A DNA stretch of 58,739 bases from JAKALX01 sp964508715 (GCA_964508715.1 CAZDUX010000019.1:1-58739), one strand, 5' to 3'; shown: positions 8,672-17,544, counted from the first letter of the stretch. Notes: generated by a model from the sequence alone, not told the origin. Numbers and translations are program-made.

Positions 8672-9048
8672 GGCGTCGCCTCTTCGACAAACTCCAGGTG
8701 CCCGCCTCGCTCGTCACTCACGACCGACGCCTGAACCCGGAGACCAACGGTCAGTGGCATCCGGTCGGCGATCTGTGCACGGACGACCGGACCCGCATCC
8801 AGCTGCACATCACCCAGGGTAAACGGTACCGCGTGCGACGGATGGGTGCGCACGACGGCGAATGTGAGCAGCGTGCCGTTTGTCCGGATCTCCCGGTGCT
8901 GCAGAGCCGCACCATGAGCACCGCAGCGAATGCACCCGTAGTCCTGCGCCGGGAAGGAGAGTGCACCACAGCGCGCACACTGGACACCCCGAAGTGCTGG
9001 CTCACCACTCTCGCTGACTGTCCACGCGGACGGTTTATCGTCTCCCAT
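8668..9048 (-). CDS. DUF35 Zn-ribbon/OB-fold protein, partner of the thiolase-like protein
   Basis: 126 aa. The N-terminus holds two CxxC pairs (Cys24/Cys27 and Cys39/Cys42), the rubredoxin-like zinc ribbon of DUF35 proteins, followed by an OB-fold-like region from about 50 to 120. Proteins of this family bind thiolase-fold enzymes and, in fused or paired systems, acyl-CoA substrates. An AGGAG lies six bases before the ATG. The stop overlaps the start of the thiolase-like gene by ATGA, which strongly supports a stoichiometric complex. It heads this two-gene unit, with the non-coding stretch 9049-9352 upstream. Confidence 0.85.
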   Translation of the reverse strand: MGDDKPSAWTVSESGEPALRGVQCARCGALSFPAQDYGCIRCGAHGAALQHREIRTNGTLLTFAVVRTHPSHAVPFTLGDVQLDAGPVVRAQIADRMPLTVGLRVQASVVSDERGGHLEFVEEATP

Positions 9049-9352
9049 CAGAAGCTCCTGCCCGCCGCCGAGAGCCAGTATCTCAACCGGCCCAACTTCC
9101 CCGGTGGAACCCGGGATCCATATCGTTCATCCAGCCTGGCGCACGCGCTACGGGAGTGTCGCCCAGCCCGTGCCTTTCCAGCAAACCAACCATACCCGGC
9201 TACCACAACCGCCCGGCGACACCACCCGCTACGGCCTCGGCCTTCACCACTGTACGAACATCGGCATCACCATTCATTTGTACTGAAAATGGCGAAGGCT
9301 TCCTGTTCCGGCTGATTGTTGAGCTTCCTCGGGCGGCGGCGCCGCTGAGCGG
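9049..9352. other. Intergenic stretch upstream of the DUF35/thiolase-like unit
   Basis: No supported gene. It must contain the promoter for the leftward DUF35/thiolase-like pair and the end of the membrane protein gene to its right. An AT-richer patch near 9260-9295 is the likeliest promoter area, but I see no convincing -35/-10 pair or hairpin. Confidence 0.4.
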
Positions 9353-9802
9353 TCAGCCAGTCAGCTGCTGGGCGACGCCTGCCACGAACGTCAGCCCCCA
9401 GTAGGTCGTCACCACCACGCCGATAACGATGGCGGCGGTGGCGGCGCGGCCGCTGCCAGCTCGACGAGCTCGCCGGCCGTAGACGACAGCGAGCGCCGCT
9501 GGCGCCATGGCCAACAACGTGACGGGTCCCCCGATGAGCAGTGCCAGCCACAGTGGTGGATCGTCGCTGGAGTACCCAAGGGCGTCGATCAGTCCCTCGC
9601 CGACGACCATGGCGAGCACAAAGGCGACGGGGATGAAGGCGACGGCCGTCCACGCCAAACGGAGGAGCATCCGGCCGCCACGTTCTACTGGATTCTCGGC
9701 CTGAGAGGACGGTGCCACGGGAGCCTCCGCGGTGTTCGAAGGTGTTGAAGCTGTGCTGCTTATGCTCGACCCCGGGGCAGCCTCATGCGCGGCGTTTCCC
9801 AT
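9353..9802 (-). CDS. Hypothetical membrane protein, 149 aa
   Basis: Not assigned to a named family. About 40 Ser/Thr/Pro/Ala-rich N-terminal residues precede three hydrophobic segments, at about 48-68, 83-107 and 121-141, joined by short basic loops (YGRRARRAGSGR). This resembles small DUF4190-like integral membrane proteins, but no diagnostic motif is seen. Its start lies inside the end of the next membrane-protein gene (20-base overlap, different frame), indicating co-translation. Role unknown. Confidence 0.65.
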   Translation of the reverse strand: MGNAAHEAAPGSSISSTASTPSNTAEAPVAPSSQAENPVERGGRMLLRLAWTAVAFIPVAFVLAMVVGEGLIDALGYSSDDPPLWLALLIGGPVTLLAMAPAALAVVYGRRARRAGSGRAATAAIVIGVVVTTYWGLTFVAGVAQQLTG

Positions 9803-10232
9803 CCGCGTAAAGGAGCAAGCCGGCTACGAGGGGCGGCAAGAATAACATCGCCGCAACCAGGACCATGGTGGCCGGCGAATCGTGGCGGTCCGCCGTCAGA
9901 GCCAGCGCGGACCAGAGCGCGAGCAGGGCCACACTGGCCACAACCAGGATCGCGCCGACGCGCCGGGGATATTTCCACGCGGCAGCGGCGAGCGCCGCGA
10001 GTGCGAGGGCCTCGGGAACGTGCTGCACCCCGGCCACGTCGCCTCCAGCCATCTCGCCGATTGCCAATGTGGCTAGTAACAGCGCCGGGATGGCGAGCAG
10101 GGCGACGGCGACAATCTTGAAGTAGCGCGCCCTGAACGCATCAGCCGAACGCCTTCGCTGGATTGCGACCCACGCGATCGTCACGAGCACGGTGACACCG
10201 ACTACGCCGATAGGGATGGGAAGCTCAGGCAC
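9783..10232 (-). CDS. Hypothetical membrane protein, 149 aa
   Basis: Not recognised. It begins with a GTG and has five hydrophobic stretches, at about 5-23, 38-58, 72-87, 91-112 and 121-142, with positive residues (QRRRSADAFRAR, KYPRR, DGKRRA) on the expected inside loops. No catalytic motif is apparent. It overlaps the downstream membrane-protein gene by 20 bases and forms a two-gene leftward unit with it. Confidence 0.6.
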   Translation of the reverse strand: MPELPIPIGVVGVTVLVTIAWVAIQRRRSADAFRARYFKIVAVALLAIPALLLATLAIGEMAGGDVAGVQHVPEALALAALAAAAWKYPRRVGAILVVASVALLALWSALALTADRHDSPATMVLVAAMLFLPPLVAGLLLYADGKRRA

Positions 10233-10542
10233 GGCTCACACTGGCACGATCGGAGCCCGGCGCACAGGATGGACGGTGCCTATTTGCCGGTCCAACCGGC
10301 CCTCGAGAGCCATCCTGCGCCATGTTCTCGTTGGTGAACTCGCGGGTCCTGCGGAATGGGATCCTGGCGGACAGCACGATGGCCATTGCCTCGACTATCC
10401 CGGTCGGACCGTTTGCCTCCACATGGCCGCATCTGCTCACCCGCGGAGGCATGACACGCACGACAGTCGCCAGCCCGCTGGTCCATGATGCACGCGTATG
10501 CCGGCGACCAGGAAGGTTGCTGGCTCCCGCAGGGCATTACCC
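10233..10542. other. Intergenic stretch between membrane proteins and nitroreductase
   Basis: No supported gene; short frames here show no codon bias or ribosome site. It should hold the promoter for the leftward membrane-protein pair. The right edge merges into the promoter/operator region of the nitroreductase gene, described separately. Confidence 0.4.
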
Positions 10543-10585
10543 TTGATCTGGTATCATACCGGCCAGAATAATATTACTGGTATGG
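10543..10585 (+). promoter_or_regulatory. Putative promoter with GGTATcATACC operator-like dyad
   Basis: A TTGATC (10543-10548) and AATAAT (10567-10572) spaced by 18 bases could be -35 and -10 elements. Between them lies an 11-base dyad GGTATCATACC (10550-10560), and a further GGTAT half-site occurs at 10579-10583. The AT-rich patch stands out from GC-rich surroundings just before the nitroreductase ribosome site. A repressor such as a TetR protein could bind there; which one is unknown. Confidence 0.5.
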
Positions 10586-10598
10586 ATTGGAGGCTGTC

Positions 10599-11387
10599 AT
10601 GGAGTTCAAAGAGGTCATCGGCACCAGGCGCTCTATCAGGTTCTTCGACCCGGACCGGCCGGTGGAGCGGGAGAAGATCCAGAAGATGCTCGAGGCAGCC
10701 CGGCTCGCCTCCTGCGCCGTCAATGCTCAGTGGCAGCGCGCGGTCGTCGCCTTCCGCAAAGACCTGACCGATGACCAGTTCAACCGCCTCAAGACGCCGG
10801 TCGCGGCCCTCAACGTTGACCTTGCCCCGGTGCACATCCACTGGTTCAACGACCTGAGCATAGTGAACCGAATCAAGGGCTCGCGGCTCAAAGAACTGGT
10901 TGATGTGGGTGCCCTCGCCCCGACGCATGGTTGGAGTCACAAGTTCGTCGACGAGTTCGTCTACCCTCAGATCCTCGAGCCCTTCACGAGCAGCCCTGGA
11001 TATCCGGCCCAATCCACGTTTGATGTCGGCGGGGCTGTTACCCAGGCACTCCTCACCGGGGTCGATGAGGGGCTTGGTGTTTGCCTTGTGACACTCAACG
11101 CGCAGACGCTTCGCGAGGTGTTTCGCGTACCTGATGAATGGATGCCGCTGATGACCCTCCTCGTTGGCTATCCCGCCGAGTCCCGGGATGGTGGCGGCCA
11201 ACGGCCACGGCCCCCCTTCGAGGAACTCTATTACGAAGGTGTCTATGGCACTCCGTTCGCCCGCGACCCGCGTGTTGTGGAAGAACTCAAAGCGGCCCGG
11301 ATGATCCAGGAACCAGCAACCCCCCATAATCCCGAACGCATCGCCGAGATTAAGTCGCTGGCCGACCGATACGGGCTCCCGCTCTAG
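10599..11387 (+). CDS. Nitroreductase family flavoprotein
   Basis: 262 aa; an FMN-dependent oxidoreductase of the nitroreductase fold. The N-terminal FMN phosphate-binding block TRRSIRFFD starts at about residue 9, and the region LEAARLASCAVNAQWQ matches the helix and flavin-contact segment. A central insert (about 60-140) is longer than in minimal nitroreductases. The C-terminal LLVGYPAE is the family's final strand. The ATG at 10599 has GGAGG at 10589-10593, five bases upstream; a TTG at 10587 is less likely. It begins a rightward cluster with an unknown small protein, an EthD protein and two CoA-transferases, so it may reduce an enoyl, quinone or aromatic intermediate. Substrate unknown. 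Confidence 0.85.
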   Translation: MEFKEVIGTRRSIRFFDPDRPVEREKIQKMLEAARLASCAVNAQWQRAVVAFRKDLTDDQFNRLKTPVAALNVDLAPVHIHWFNDLSIVNRIKGSRLKELVDVGALAPTHGWSHKFVDEFVYPQILEPFTSSPGYPAQSTFDVGGAVTQALLTGVDEGLGVCLVTLNAQTLREVFRVPDEWMPLMTLLVGYPAESRDGGGQRPRPPFEELYYEGVYGTPFARDPRVVEELKAARMIQEPATPHNPERIAEIKSLADRYGLPL

Positions 11388-11391
11388 CCCG

Positions 11392-11769
11392 ATGGCCGAA
11401 AGCGAAGGCGAACCGATCGTTGAACTCCGGCCCATGGCTGATTACGCAAGTGTGGCCACCTGGATGGAGGGGCTACAGGCCCACTGGGGTGGTGATCCCC
11501 TTCACGATGATCCTGAACGGCTGAGGATCTTCGAGGCGTTTTGCCGTCACGTAAACCGAGACCCCGACCAGATCATCAAAGAGACGACCATCAGGAAGGA
11601 CGGCCAAAAGCGCATCCGCATCCAGGGGCGAAACCGGTACGCAGCACTCATTGACGACTGGCAACAACACGTCGAAGGTTCCCGGTTCGAGCGGGCAAAG
11701 TGGGGAAACACCGTCCGCAGCTTCCTTATCCATAACGGGGTGCTGCTCCAGTCAGGCCTCCCGAACTGA
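11392..11769 (+). CDS. Hypothetical protein resembling a recombinase core-binding (SAM-like) domain
   Basis: 125 aa, starting four bases after the nitroreductase stop. Residues about 35-118 read like the helical DNA-binding N-domain of tyrosine recombinases (LRIFEAFCRHVNRDPD, then RNRYAALIDDWQ, then KWGNTVRSFLIHNGV), but no catalytic domain follows. The resemblance is by eye and may reflect only a helical bundle. Position suggests co-transcription with the nitroreductase, odd for a recombinase fragment; it could be a DNA-binding regulator or an unrelated small protein. Confidence 0.6.
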   Translation: MAESEGEPIVELRPMADYASVATWMEGLQAHWGGDPLHDDPERLRIFEAFCRHVNRDPDQIIKETTIRKDGQKRIRIQGRNRYAALIDDWQQHVEGSRFERAKWGNTVRSFLIHNGVLLQSGLPN

Positions 11770-11800
11770 GAACGCGATCTCCGGGAGTGGTGAGGACATC

Positions 11801-12577
11801 ATGATCAGGTTGACGTTTCTCTTGCGCCGAAAGGCCGGCATGAGCCTCGAGGAATTCCAGCACTACTGGCTCAACGAGCACGGCCCCATGCTTGCCAGCC
11901 ATGCGAGCCACCTGGCTATGACCAGGTGCGTGCTCGTCCGGACGCTCACCGAAGGACAGGGATTGTTGGGTGGCACTCGCGGGCCGATGGAGCCTCCATA
12001 CGATGGCGTGACGGAGATCTGGTGGGACAGCATGGCAACTCTCACCGCTGCGGCCGAGACGCCTGCCGGCCGCGGTGCAATCGACGCCATCGTCGCTGAC
12101 GAGAGGACGTTCGTGGACCATCCCTCGTCGCCGCTGTGGTTTGGTTATGAGTATCCGCAGGTGAATCCAGCGCCCGAAGATATCGTTGCGAAAGAACGCA
12201 GCTCCATCCGGAAGTTCTACTACCCGCTCCGGCATCTGCCGGGACTCTCCTTCGCCGATGCACAGCTGTACTGGCGAACGCAACACGGCCCGATCATCCG
12301 GTCACAGGCGACTGCGTCCGGGGTGCTTCGTTATATCCAGGTACATCGATTCGAAACACCACTCGAAGCTGCGTGGCGGGAGATGCGAGGCACGCTTACC
12401 GAGCCGTACACCGGCCATGCGGAGCTCTGGTTCGACATGAATCGTGGTTCCGCGCCGCCGTCGGCCGAACGGCGGCAGGCTCCCGAACGCGCCGAGGCCG
12501 ACGAACGGAACTTCATCGATTTCACGCGCTCCGCGATATGGTTCTCGAAGGAGCATGTCCTGGTAGATCGCGAATGA
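11801..12577 (+). CDS. Tandem EthD-domain protein
   Basis: 258 aa made of two EthD-like (dimeric alpha/beta-barrel) repeats. The first runs from about 1 to 120 with MSLEEFQHYWLNEHGPML, the second from about 135 to 250 with LSFADAQLYWRTQHGPII. EthD proteins accompany degradation of ethers, polyketide-like and cyclic compounds; members often form ferredoxin-like dimers, here built within one chain. The ATG at 11801 is preferred because GAGG lies five bases upstream; an upstream frame to 11651 overlaps the previous gene and lacks family similarity. It lies between the nitroreductase unit and the CoA-transferase pair. Two separate single-domain relatives occur at 32-33 kb. Confidence 0.8.
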   Translation: MIRLTFLLRRKAGMSLEEFQHYWLNEHGPMLASHASHLAMTRCVLVRTLTEGQGLLGGTRGPMEPPYDGVTEIWWDSMATLTAAAETPAGRGAIDAIVADERTFVDHPSSPLWFGYEYPQVNPAPEDIVAKERSSIRKFYYPLRHLPGLSFADAQLYWRTQHGPIIRSQATASGVLRYIQVHRFETPLEAAWREMRGTLTEPYTGHAELWFDMNRGSAPPSAERRQAPERAEADERNFIDFTRSAIWFSKEHVLVDRE

Positions 12578-12689
12578 TAGTGGAAGGGTGCCGCACCAAT
12601 GGCGCCTGGACCCCGAACCTGGTGGCCGCCGGAGACGGACCGGCATCTCCCGGGGCTCGTAGCACTGGCCTGCTATATGGCACGGGGGA

Positions 12690-13907
12690 ATGGTGACCCT
12701 CCCGCTCGCAAACCGCCGCGTCCTTGATTTCGGAGATGAAGCAAGTGCGCTCGCTTCCCGCTTGCTTGCCGACCTCGGTGCAGAGGTCATTCGCATCGAG
12801 TCTATTTCGGGTGATTCCATTCGTACCCGGCCACCGTTCGCCAATGGCGCCGGCGCACCAGAGGGCGCCCTTGCCCATCTCCTCTACAACGCGGGAAAGC
12901 AGAGTGTCGCCCTCGCCCTTCAGGACCCACGTGCGTGGCGGGTGGCCGATCGGGTGCTCCAGCAGGTGGACGTGGTGGTCGCTCCTCTCGCGAAAGACCC
13001 GTTGGCGCGGAGCTTCTTCGATGAGGCCCATTTGATGACGGTGGCGCCTCGGGTGAGTGTGATTGACCTTGTCTTTCGCCGGGCGGCCCCGGCCGAGCAT
13101 GCCACCGACCTGATAGCCACAGCCGCCGGTGGATTGCTCTACCTGAACGGCTACGCTGAAGACCCCCCGAATCTCCCGGCCGGCGCGCTCGCTTTCAAAC
13201 AGGCGTCGCTTGCAGGAGCTCTGGCGGCGGCTTCACTCATGCTCGAGGCAGCCATTCGTGGAAATCGCGGCCGTGCCACCATCTCCGTCCAGGAAGCCGT
13301 GATGTGGACCACGATCCAATCCGCCAACCAGAACTACTGGTACTGGCACCACGCAATCCCAGGCCGTCACGGCCTCGCCGGATTGAGTGCCCAGACGATC
13401 TTCCAGGCCGCCGATGGCCGATGGGTCTCTTTCTATCAACATCCGCCAGCGTGGGGCGCCTTCGTGAAGTGGGTAGAGGAAGCGCTTGGCGAGGCTCCGT
13501 TTGCCTCACCCGAATGGGACAGCCAGCACTTCCGCTATGAACACCAGGACGAAGTCACCGCTGTGACCGAACGGCTCTGCAAGTCTTCGAGCCGCGATGA
13601 ACTCGTGAGCGAAGCGCAGCGCCGCCAGATCCTCGTCGTGCCCGTGCAATCGGTCTCCGATATCTCCCACGACCCGCACCTCCGCGACCGCCAGTTCTTT
13701 GAGACGATTGGAAGCGATGCCCGTGGCCGCAACGTCGAGAGCTACCGCCCGCCGTTCATTTCGTCCGCTTACCAGGCGCATGCGCGGCCCGCGCCGCGCC
13801 TTGGCGATGCTTCGCGTGCTGTGCTGCGGGATATCGCCGGCTTTGGAGAGGCGGAGATTGCCGGCCTCGTCGAATCCGGCATCGTTGGGATCGGTGGAAG
13901 GCCATGA
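12690..13907 (+). CDS. CaiB/BaiF family III CoA-transferase homologue lacking catalytic Asp
   Basis: 405 aa with the family III fold: N-terminal Rossmann-like part with SRLLADLGAEVIRIES (about 23-38), then the interlocking second part. In active enzymes an Asp that forms the acyl anhydride stands four residues before a Gly; here the corresponding stretch is KQASLAGAL, with Ala172 in that place. It is therefore probably a non-catalytic subunit. ATG at 12690 or GTG at 12693 both follow a G-run; the latter is better spaced. Its last codon overlaps the next CoA-transferase gene by ATGA, implying a heteromeric enzyme whose active site lies in the partner. The acyl substrate is unknown. Confidence 0.85.
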   Translation: MVTLPLANRRVLDFGDEASALASRLLADLGAEVIRIESISGDSIRTRPPFANGAGAPEGALAHLLYNAGKQSVALALQDPRAWRVADRVLQQVDVVVAPLAKDPLARSFFDEAHLMTVAPRVSVIDLVFRRAAPAEHATDLIATAAGGLLYLNGYAEDPPNLPAGALAFKQASLAGALAAASLMLEAAIRGNRGRATISVQEAVMWTTIQSANQNYWYWHHAIPGRHGLAGLSAQTIFQAADGRWVSFYQHPPAWGAFVKWVEEALGEAPFASPEWDSQHFRYEHQDEVTAVTERLCKSSSRDELVSEAQRRQILVVPVQSVSDISHDPHLRDRQFFETIGSDARGRNVESYRPPFISSAYQAHARPAPRLGDASRAVLRDIAGFGEAEIAGLVESGIVGIGGRP

Positions 13908-15112
13908 TTCCGCGACCGCTCGCGGGCATCCGGGTTGTCGACTTCTGCTGGATGATTGCTGGTCCGCTGACGACGAGGTTGCTTGCGAGCCTGGGCGCTG
14001 AAGTGATCAAGGTCGAGTCAATGGCACGAATGGATCGCATCCGGGAAGTCGGCGTCCAACCCGCTGACGTCATGTCGTACGAAACCAATGGCGTTTTCAA
14101 CGACTGCAATGCAAACAAGAAAAGCATCACGCTCAATCTCGGCCACCCTGCGGGTATTGCCCTGGCGAAGAAGCTGATTGCCAGTTCCGACATCGTGACT
14201 TCGAACTTCACACCCGACCGTATGGCGCGCTGGGGCCTTGGATATGAAGACCTGAAGGCGGTGAAGCCGGACATCATCGTGGCAAGCCTGCCAGTGATGG
14301 GGAGCGAAGGCCGCCACCGAGATTGGCGTGCCGTCGGCAACGGGGTGATCGCGATGGGCGGAATCAACGGCCTCACCGGGTTTGCCAATAGGCCGCCAAT
14401 CGGGCTTGGCACCCTCCATTCCGACTTCACCTCTCCCTATTTCGCGGCACTCCAGATTGTCGCCGCCGTGCTCCAGCGCATCGAAACGGGTGAGGGCCAA
14501 TTCATCGAACTCGCCCAGTATAAGGCGACGGTCCACCTGCTCGACACGGAAGTCCTCGACTACCTCGTCAACGGCCACGAGACGCCGCGAGAAGGGAACC
14601 GCTCAATTTCCCACTGTCCCCACGGTGTTTTTGCCACGCGTGGTGAGGACCGTTGGATCGCTCTTGCCGTTCGAACATCCGCCGAGTGGGAGGCGTTGTG
14701 TGATGTTCTCGCCCTCCGTGAGCTCATGTCCCGTCCCGCCCTCGCAACGTTCGAAGGAAGGAAGGCCGCAGAGAACGAGATCGAGCGTGCCATCGCGGTG
14801 TCGGTTAGGGACCGCGATGCGTGGAGCCTCGCTCGCGATCTCCAGGAAGCGGGCGTTCCGGCGTCCGTGGCCGAAAACCTGGGAGACCTTGTTGACGCGG
14901 ACCCCATGAGCGAAGGATTCCTCGTGCCTGTTGAGCACCCGGCGGGAATATCAATCCTGGCGCAGCACGAGCCGGTCACGTGGGACGGCGAGAGATTCCC
15001 ACTCCAGCGTGCACCCCTCTTTGGCGAGCACACGGAGGCGATATGCAGGGACCTCCTCGGGCTCGATGGCGAACAGATCGCCGACCTGGTTGCGGATGGT
15101 GTGCTCTGGTAA
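13904..15112 (+). CDS. CaiB/BaiF family III CoA-transferase, catalytic partner
   Basis: 402 aa, cytosolic. It moves CoA between acyl groups through a covalent aspartyl intermediate. The N-terminus has RPLAGIRVVDF and RLLASLGAEVIKVES (25-39). The probable nucleophile Asp174 lies in TLHSDFTSPYF, although the usual Gly four residues later is Pro. The C-terminal half has the family end pattern PLFGEHTEAICRDLLGL. Coupling by ATGA to the preceding Asp-less homologue suggests a heterodimer. Together with the EthD and nitroreductase genes upstream it would activate a catabolic acid as a CoA thioester. Substrate and CoA donor unknown. Confidence 0.9.
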   Translation: MIPRPLAGIRVVDFCWMIAGPLTTRLLASLGAEVIKVESMARMDRIREVGVQPADVMSYETNGVFNDCNANKKSITLNLGHPAGIALAKKLIASSDIVTSNFTPDRMARWGLGYEDLKAVKPDIIVASLPVMGSEGRHRDWRAVGNGVIAMGGINGLTGFANRPPIGLGTLHSDFTSPYFAALQIVAAVLQRIETGEGQFIELAQYKATVHLLDTEVLDYLVNGHETPREGNRSISHCPHGVFATRGEDRWIALAVRTSAEWEALCDVLALRELMSRPALATFEGRKAAENEIERAIAVSVRDRDAWSLARDLQEAGVPASVAENLGDLVDADPMSEGFLVPVEHPAGISILAQHEPVTWDGERFPLQRAPLFGEHTEAICRDLLGLDGEQIADLVADGVLW

Positions 15113-15718
15113 CCGCCGCCACGCAGACCCCGATGCCACCAGTGCCTGACGACACCATGGCTCTGATGAAGTGCACCGCGGCCATCGGTATTCAGCCAAC
15201 ATCGTATCCTCCACCCGAACGGGGGCGTGGTGAAGCGAACACGCGGGTCCTCGCTCACCATGGTGGCCCGATATGCGCCCGGACTCGTGCCGAGCTCCGT
15301 GAATCGGAACGGCCTGGCGAGTCGTAGGGGGTACCGTGGTGAACTGAGCGATTCTCCCGGGAGCCCGGCAGGTGCACCACCGTAGCCTGGGACGCCCCTT
15401 ATCTGTGCTTCCAGCGCCTGGCAGAGATGCGCGGAATCGGCTACGGCCTGCTCGCCGGGGTAGTGTTGCCCTTTCCGGGCGCCGGCGTGTTGCTGCCAAC
15501 CCCATCCCTGGGCTTCAAGCTCCTGTTTTCGTTCGGGTAGAGGCTGATCTTCCCCTGCCTTGCCATCATTCCCGGTGCGGGCGGTGTCCCGTTGCTGCGC
15601 GCCCGGCACGTTATCGGGGGTTCGTTGTGCAATGCGTTCGAACCACACCTCTGCCGGTGGAGGTGATCCCGGCCTGTTCCTGGTGCAGGGATTCCCTGGC
15701 CGTCCGCCGGGGAGCAGC
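15113..15718. other. 606-base stretch between convergent genes
   Basis: It separates the rightward CoA-transferase gene from the leftward carboxyltransferase gene. Long antisense-style frames cross it but lack codon bias. Short palindromes (CACCATGG near 15260, CTCCCGGGAG near 15353) are too small to call terminators. No tRNA or mobile-element end is seen. Confidence 0.4.
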
Positions 15719-17320
15719 CTACGGCCGGTAGGGCACGGCGGTCGGGCCGAGCTGGGCGCGGAGAATTGGTTGGGCCTCTTCCATGAACTCGCAGAGGAGT
15801 GGCCGCGTATCGCGCGGGTCGATGATATCCTGGCCCGTCGCTTCTGCCGTGCGAAAGGGCGAGGCAATCGCCTGCAGCCTCGCCTCGATCTCCACCCGCT
15901 TGGCCTCGGGATCGGGGGCGGACTCGATCTCCCGCCGGTATGCAGCCGACGCGCCTCCCTGGATGTGCATCGACCCCCAGTTCGCAGAAGGCCAGGCATA
16001 CCGTTGGAACATCCCGGTGGGGCGGTGGTGGCACTGGCCGGCCACACCGTAGAGCTGCCCCACCACGACGGTGGCCCATGGCACCTGGCTGTCGCAGACG
16101 GCGATGACGAGCCGCGCGCCTGCTCGCTCGATACCCCGCTTCTCCGAGTCAATCCCAACCATGAAACCCGGCTCGTCGGCGAACGAGATGATGGGGATGT
16201 GGAAGGTGTCGCACAACTGGATGAGCCGCACGATCTTCTCCCCGGCCGCCACATCGGTCGAACCACCGAACATCGGATTGTTGGCCATTACACCGGCTGG
16301 ATAACCGTTGATTCGTGCCAGTCCGGTTATCCGGGCACGACCATAGCGAGGGGCAATTTCGAAGAACGAGCCCGCATCGCAGACCGCGTCGATCACCTTG
16401 TGCCCGTCGTAGGCACGGCGGCGATCGCGCGGAACGACCCGGAGCAGCGCTTCATCACGGCGGTCGGCCGGGTCCGTTTGCGGCCCCCTTGGTGGCATCT
16501 CCCAGACGTTGGACGGGAGATAACCAAGGAACCGCCGCACCATGCCGAGAGCCTCCGCTTCAGTTTCGGCCAGGTTGTCGATTACTCCGCTGAGCTGCGT
16601 ATGCATCTCATGGCCGCCGAGCTCCTCCTTGGTTACGTCGTAGCCCAATGCTGCCTTCACAACAGGCGGTCCGCCTGGAAAGAGCTGGCTCGTCCCTTTC
16701 ACCATCACGTTGAAGTGCGCAATACACGCGTTGACCGCGGGCAGGCCCGCGACGGAGCCGAGAACCGCCGAGACAACCGGAACCTCGCGCAGGAGCCGCA
16801 CATCCGGGATGGTGAAAGAGTTCCCATCGGGGAGATAGGTCCGGCCCATCTCTTCAAACGAGCGAACGCTGCCACCGGCGGCATCGAGCAGGCGGATGTA
16901 CGGCACACGCCACTCGAGCGCACGGCGATTCGCCGCCATCTCCATTCCAAGCCCACCGTGCGACCCGCCGCCCGAGCCGCCGCGAACCGTGAAGTCGCCA
17001 CCTGTGACCACGACTTTGCGGCCATCGATGCGACAGAACCCCTCGACGGCCGCCTTCGGGGTAAACGCTGTGAGGTTGGTGCCATCGTATGTTGCATGCC
17101 CCATCAGGCCCATGAACTCGCGAAACGAACCTGCGTCGGCAAGCTGGTCGATACGTTCACGAACGGTGAGCTTGCCCTGGCCGTGCTGACGTGCGATACC
17201 GTCCGGCCCACCCATGCCGTGGGCGAGCGTTCTTCGCTGCTCGAGTTCGGCAACCTCAGGGTCCCAGCCGGTTGCTCTCTGCGGGCGGCCCTGTTCAGAT
17301 GCTTGCTCGCCGGGCATCAT
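15719..17320 (-). CDS. Acyl-CoA carboxylase carboxyltransferase subunit
   Basis: 533 aa, the usual size of a propionyl/methylcrotonyl-type carboxyltransferase: two crotonase-fold halves, about 30-275 and 290-520. The N-domain shows KLTVRERIDQLADAGSF (50-66) and a Gly-rich TVRGGSGGGSHGG acyl-CoA-binding region. The C-domain shows NNPMFGGSTD and an ISFADEPGFMVG oxyanion region. It overlaps the small biotin carrier gene by four bases (ATGA), forming a carrier-transferase pair under a TetR gene. No biotin carboxylase gene is beside it, so carboxylase activity needs one from elsewhere; decarboxylation or transcarboxylation is also possible. Acyl-CoA substrate not predicted. Confidence 0.9.
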   Translation of the reverse strand: MMPGEQASEQGRPQRATGWDPEVAELEQRRTLAHGMGGPDGIARQHGQGKLTVRERIDQLADAGSFREFMGLMGHATYDGTNLTAFTPKAAVEGFCRIDGRKVVVTGGDFTVRGGSGGGSHGGLGMEMAANRRALEWRVPYIRLLDAAGGSVRSFEEMGRTYLPDGNSFTIPDVRLLREVPVVSAVLGSVAGLPAVNACIAHFNVMVKGTSQLFPGGPPVVKAALGYDVTKEELGGHEMHTQLSGVIDNLAETEAEALGMVRRFLGYLPSNVWEMPPRGPQTDPADRRDEALLRVVPRDRRRAYDGHKVIDAVCDAGSFFEIAPRYGRARITGLARINGYPAGVMANNPMFGGSTDVAAGEKIVRLIQLCDTFHIPIISFADEPGFMVGIDSEKRGIERAGARLVIAVCDSQVPWATVVVGQLYGVAGQCHHRPTGMFQRYAWPSANWGSMHIQGGASAAYRREIESAPDPEAKRVEIEARLQAIASPFRTAEATGQDIIDPRDTRPLLCEFMEEAQPILRAQLGPTAVPYRP

Positions 17321-17544
17321 GCTATCACCGCCAGGAGGTCGCCTTCGCTCACGTGATCGCCGGGCTTCACGAGGATACGAGCCACCGTACCCTCGGTGCT
17401 GGCCTCGATCGGGATCTCCATCTTCATGGACTCAATGACCATGATCTCGTCCCCCACGTGAACCACGGCACCAGGCCCAACCATGACGTCGAGAATGATC
17501 CCGGAAATAGGTGCGGGGACCCTTGTCTCTTGCGGTTCCGTCAC
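17317..17544 (-). CDS. Biotin/lipoyl attachment (biotin carboxyl carrier) protein
   Basis: 75 aa, a stand-alone biotinyl domain. The attachment motif ESMKME gives biotinyl Lys41, flanked by the two half-barrel repeats APISGIILDV and EASTEGTVARIL. It carries the carboxyl group for the carboxyltransferase encoded immediately after it, with which it overlaps by ATGA. A GTG at 17544 is preferred because a GAGG lies eight bases upstream; a GTG at 17553 would add three residues. The TetR gene ends about ten bases upstream, so TetR, carrier and transferase form one leftward operon. Confidence 0.9.
   Translation of the reverse strand: MTEPQETRVPAPISGIILDVMVGPGAVVHVGDEIMVIESMKMEIPIEASTEGTVARILVKPGDHVSEGDLLAVIA

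Noticed and set aside
14560..16266. 568-aa minus-strand frame over the gap at 15.1-15.7 kb
   Set aside because: It crosses the ends of two certain genes and its translation is Arg/Ser/Pro-rich shadow sequence; the gap itself shows no ribosome site or bias.
15560..17356. 598-aa plus-strand frame
   Set aside because: It is antisense to the carboxyltransferase, with low-complexity His/Arg/Gly-rich translation and no family pattern.
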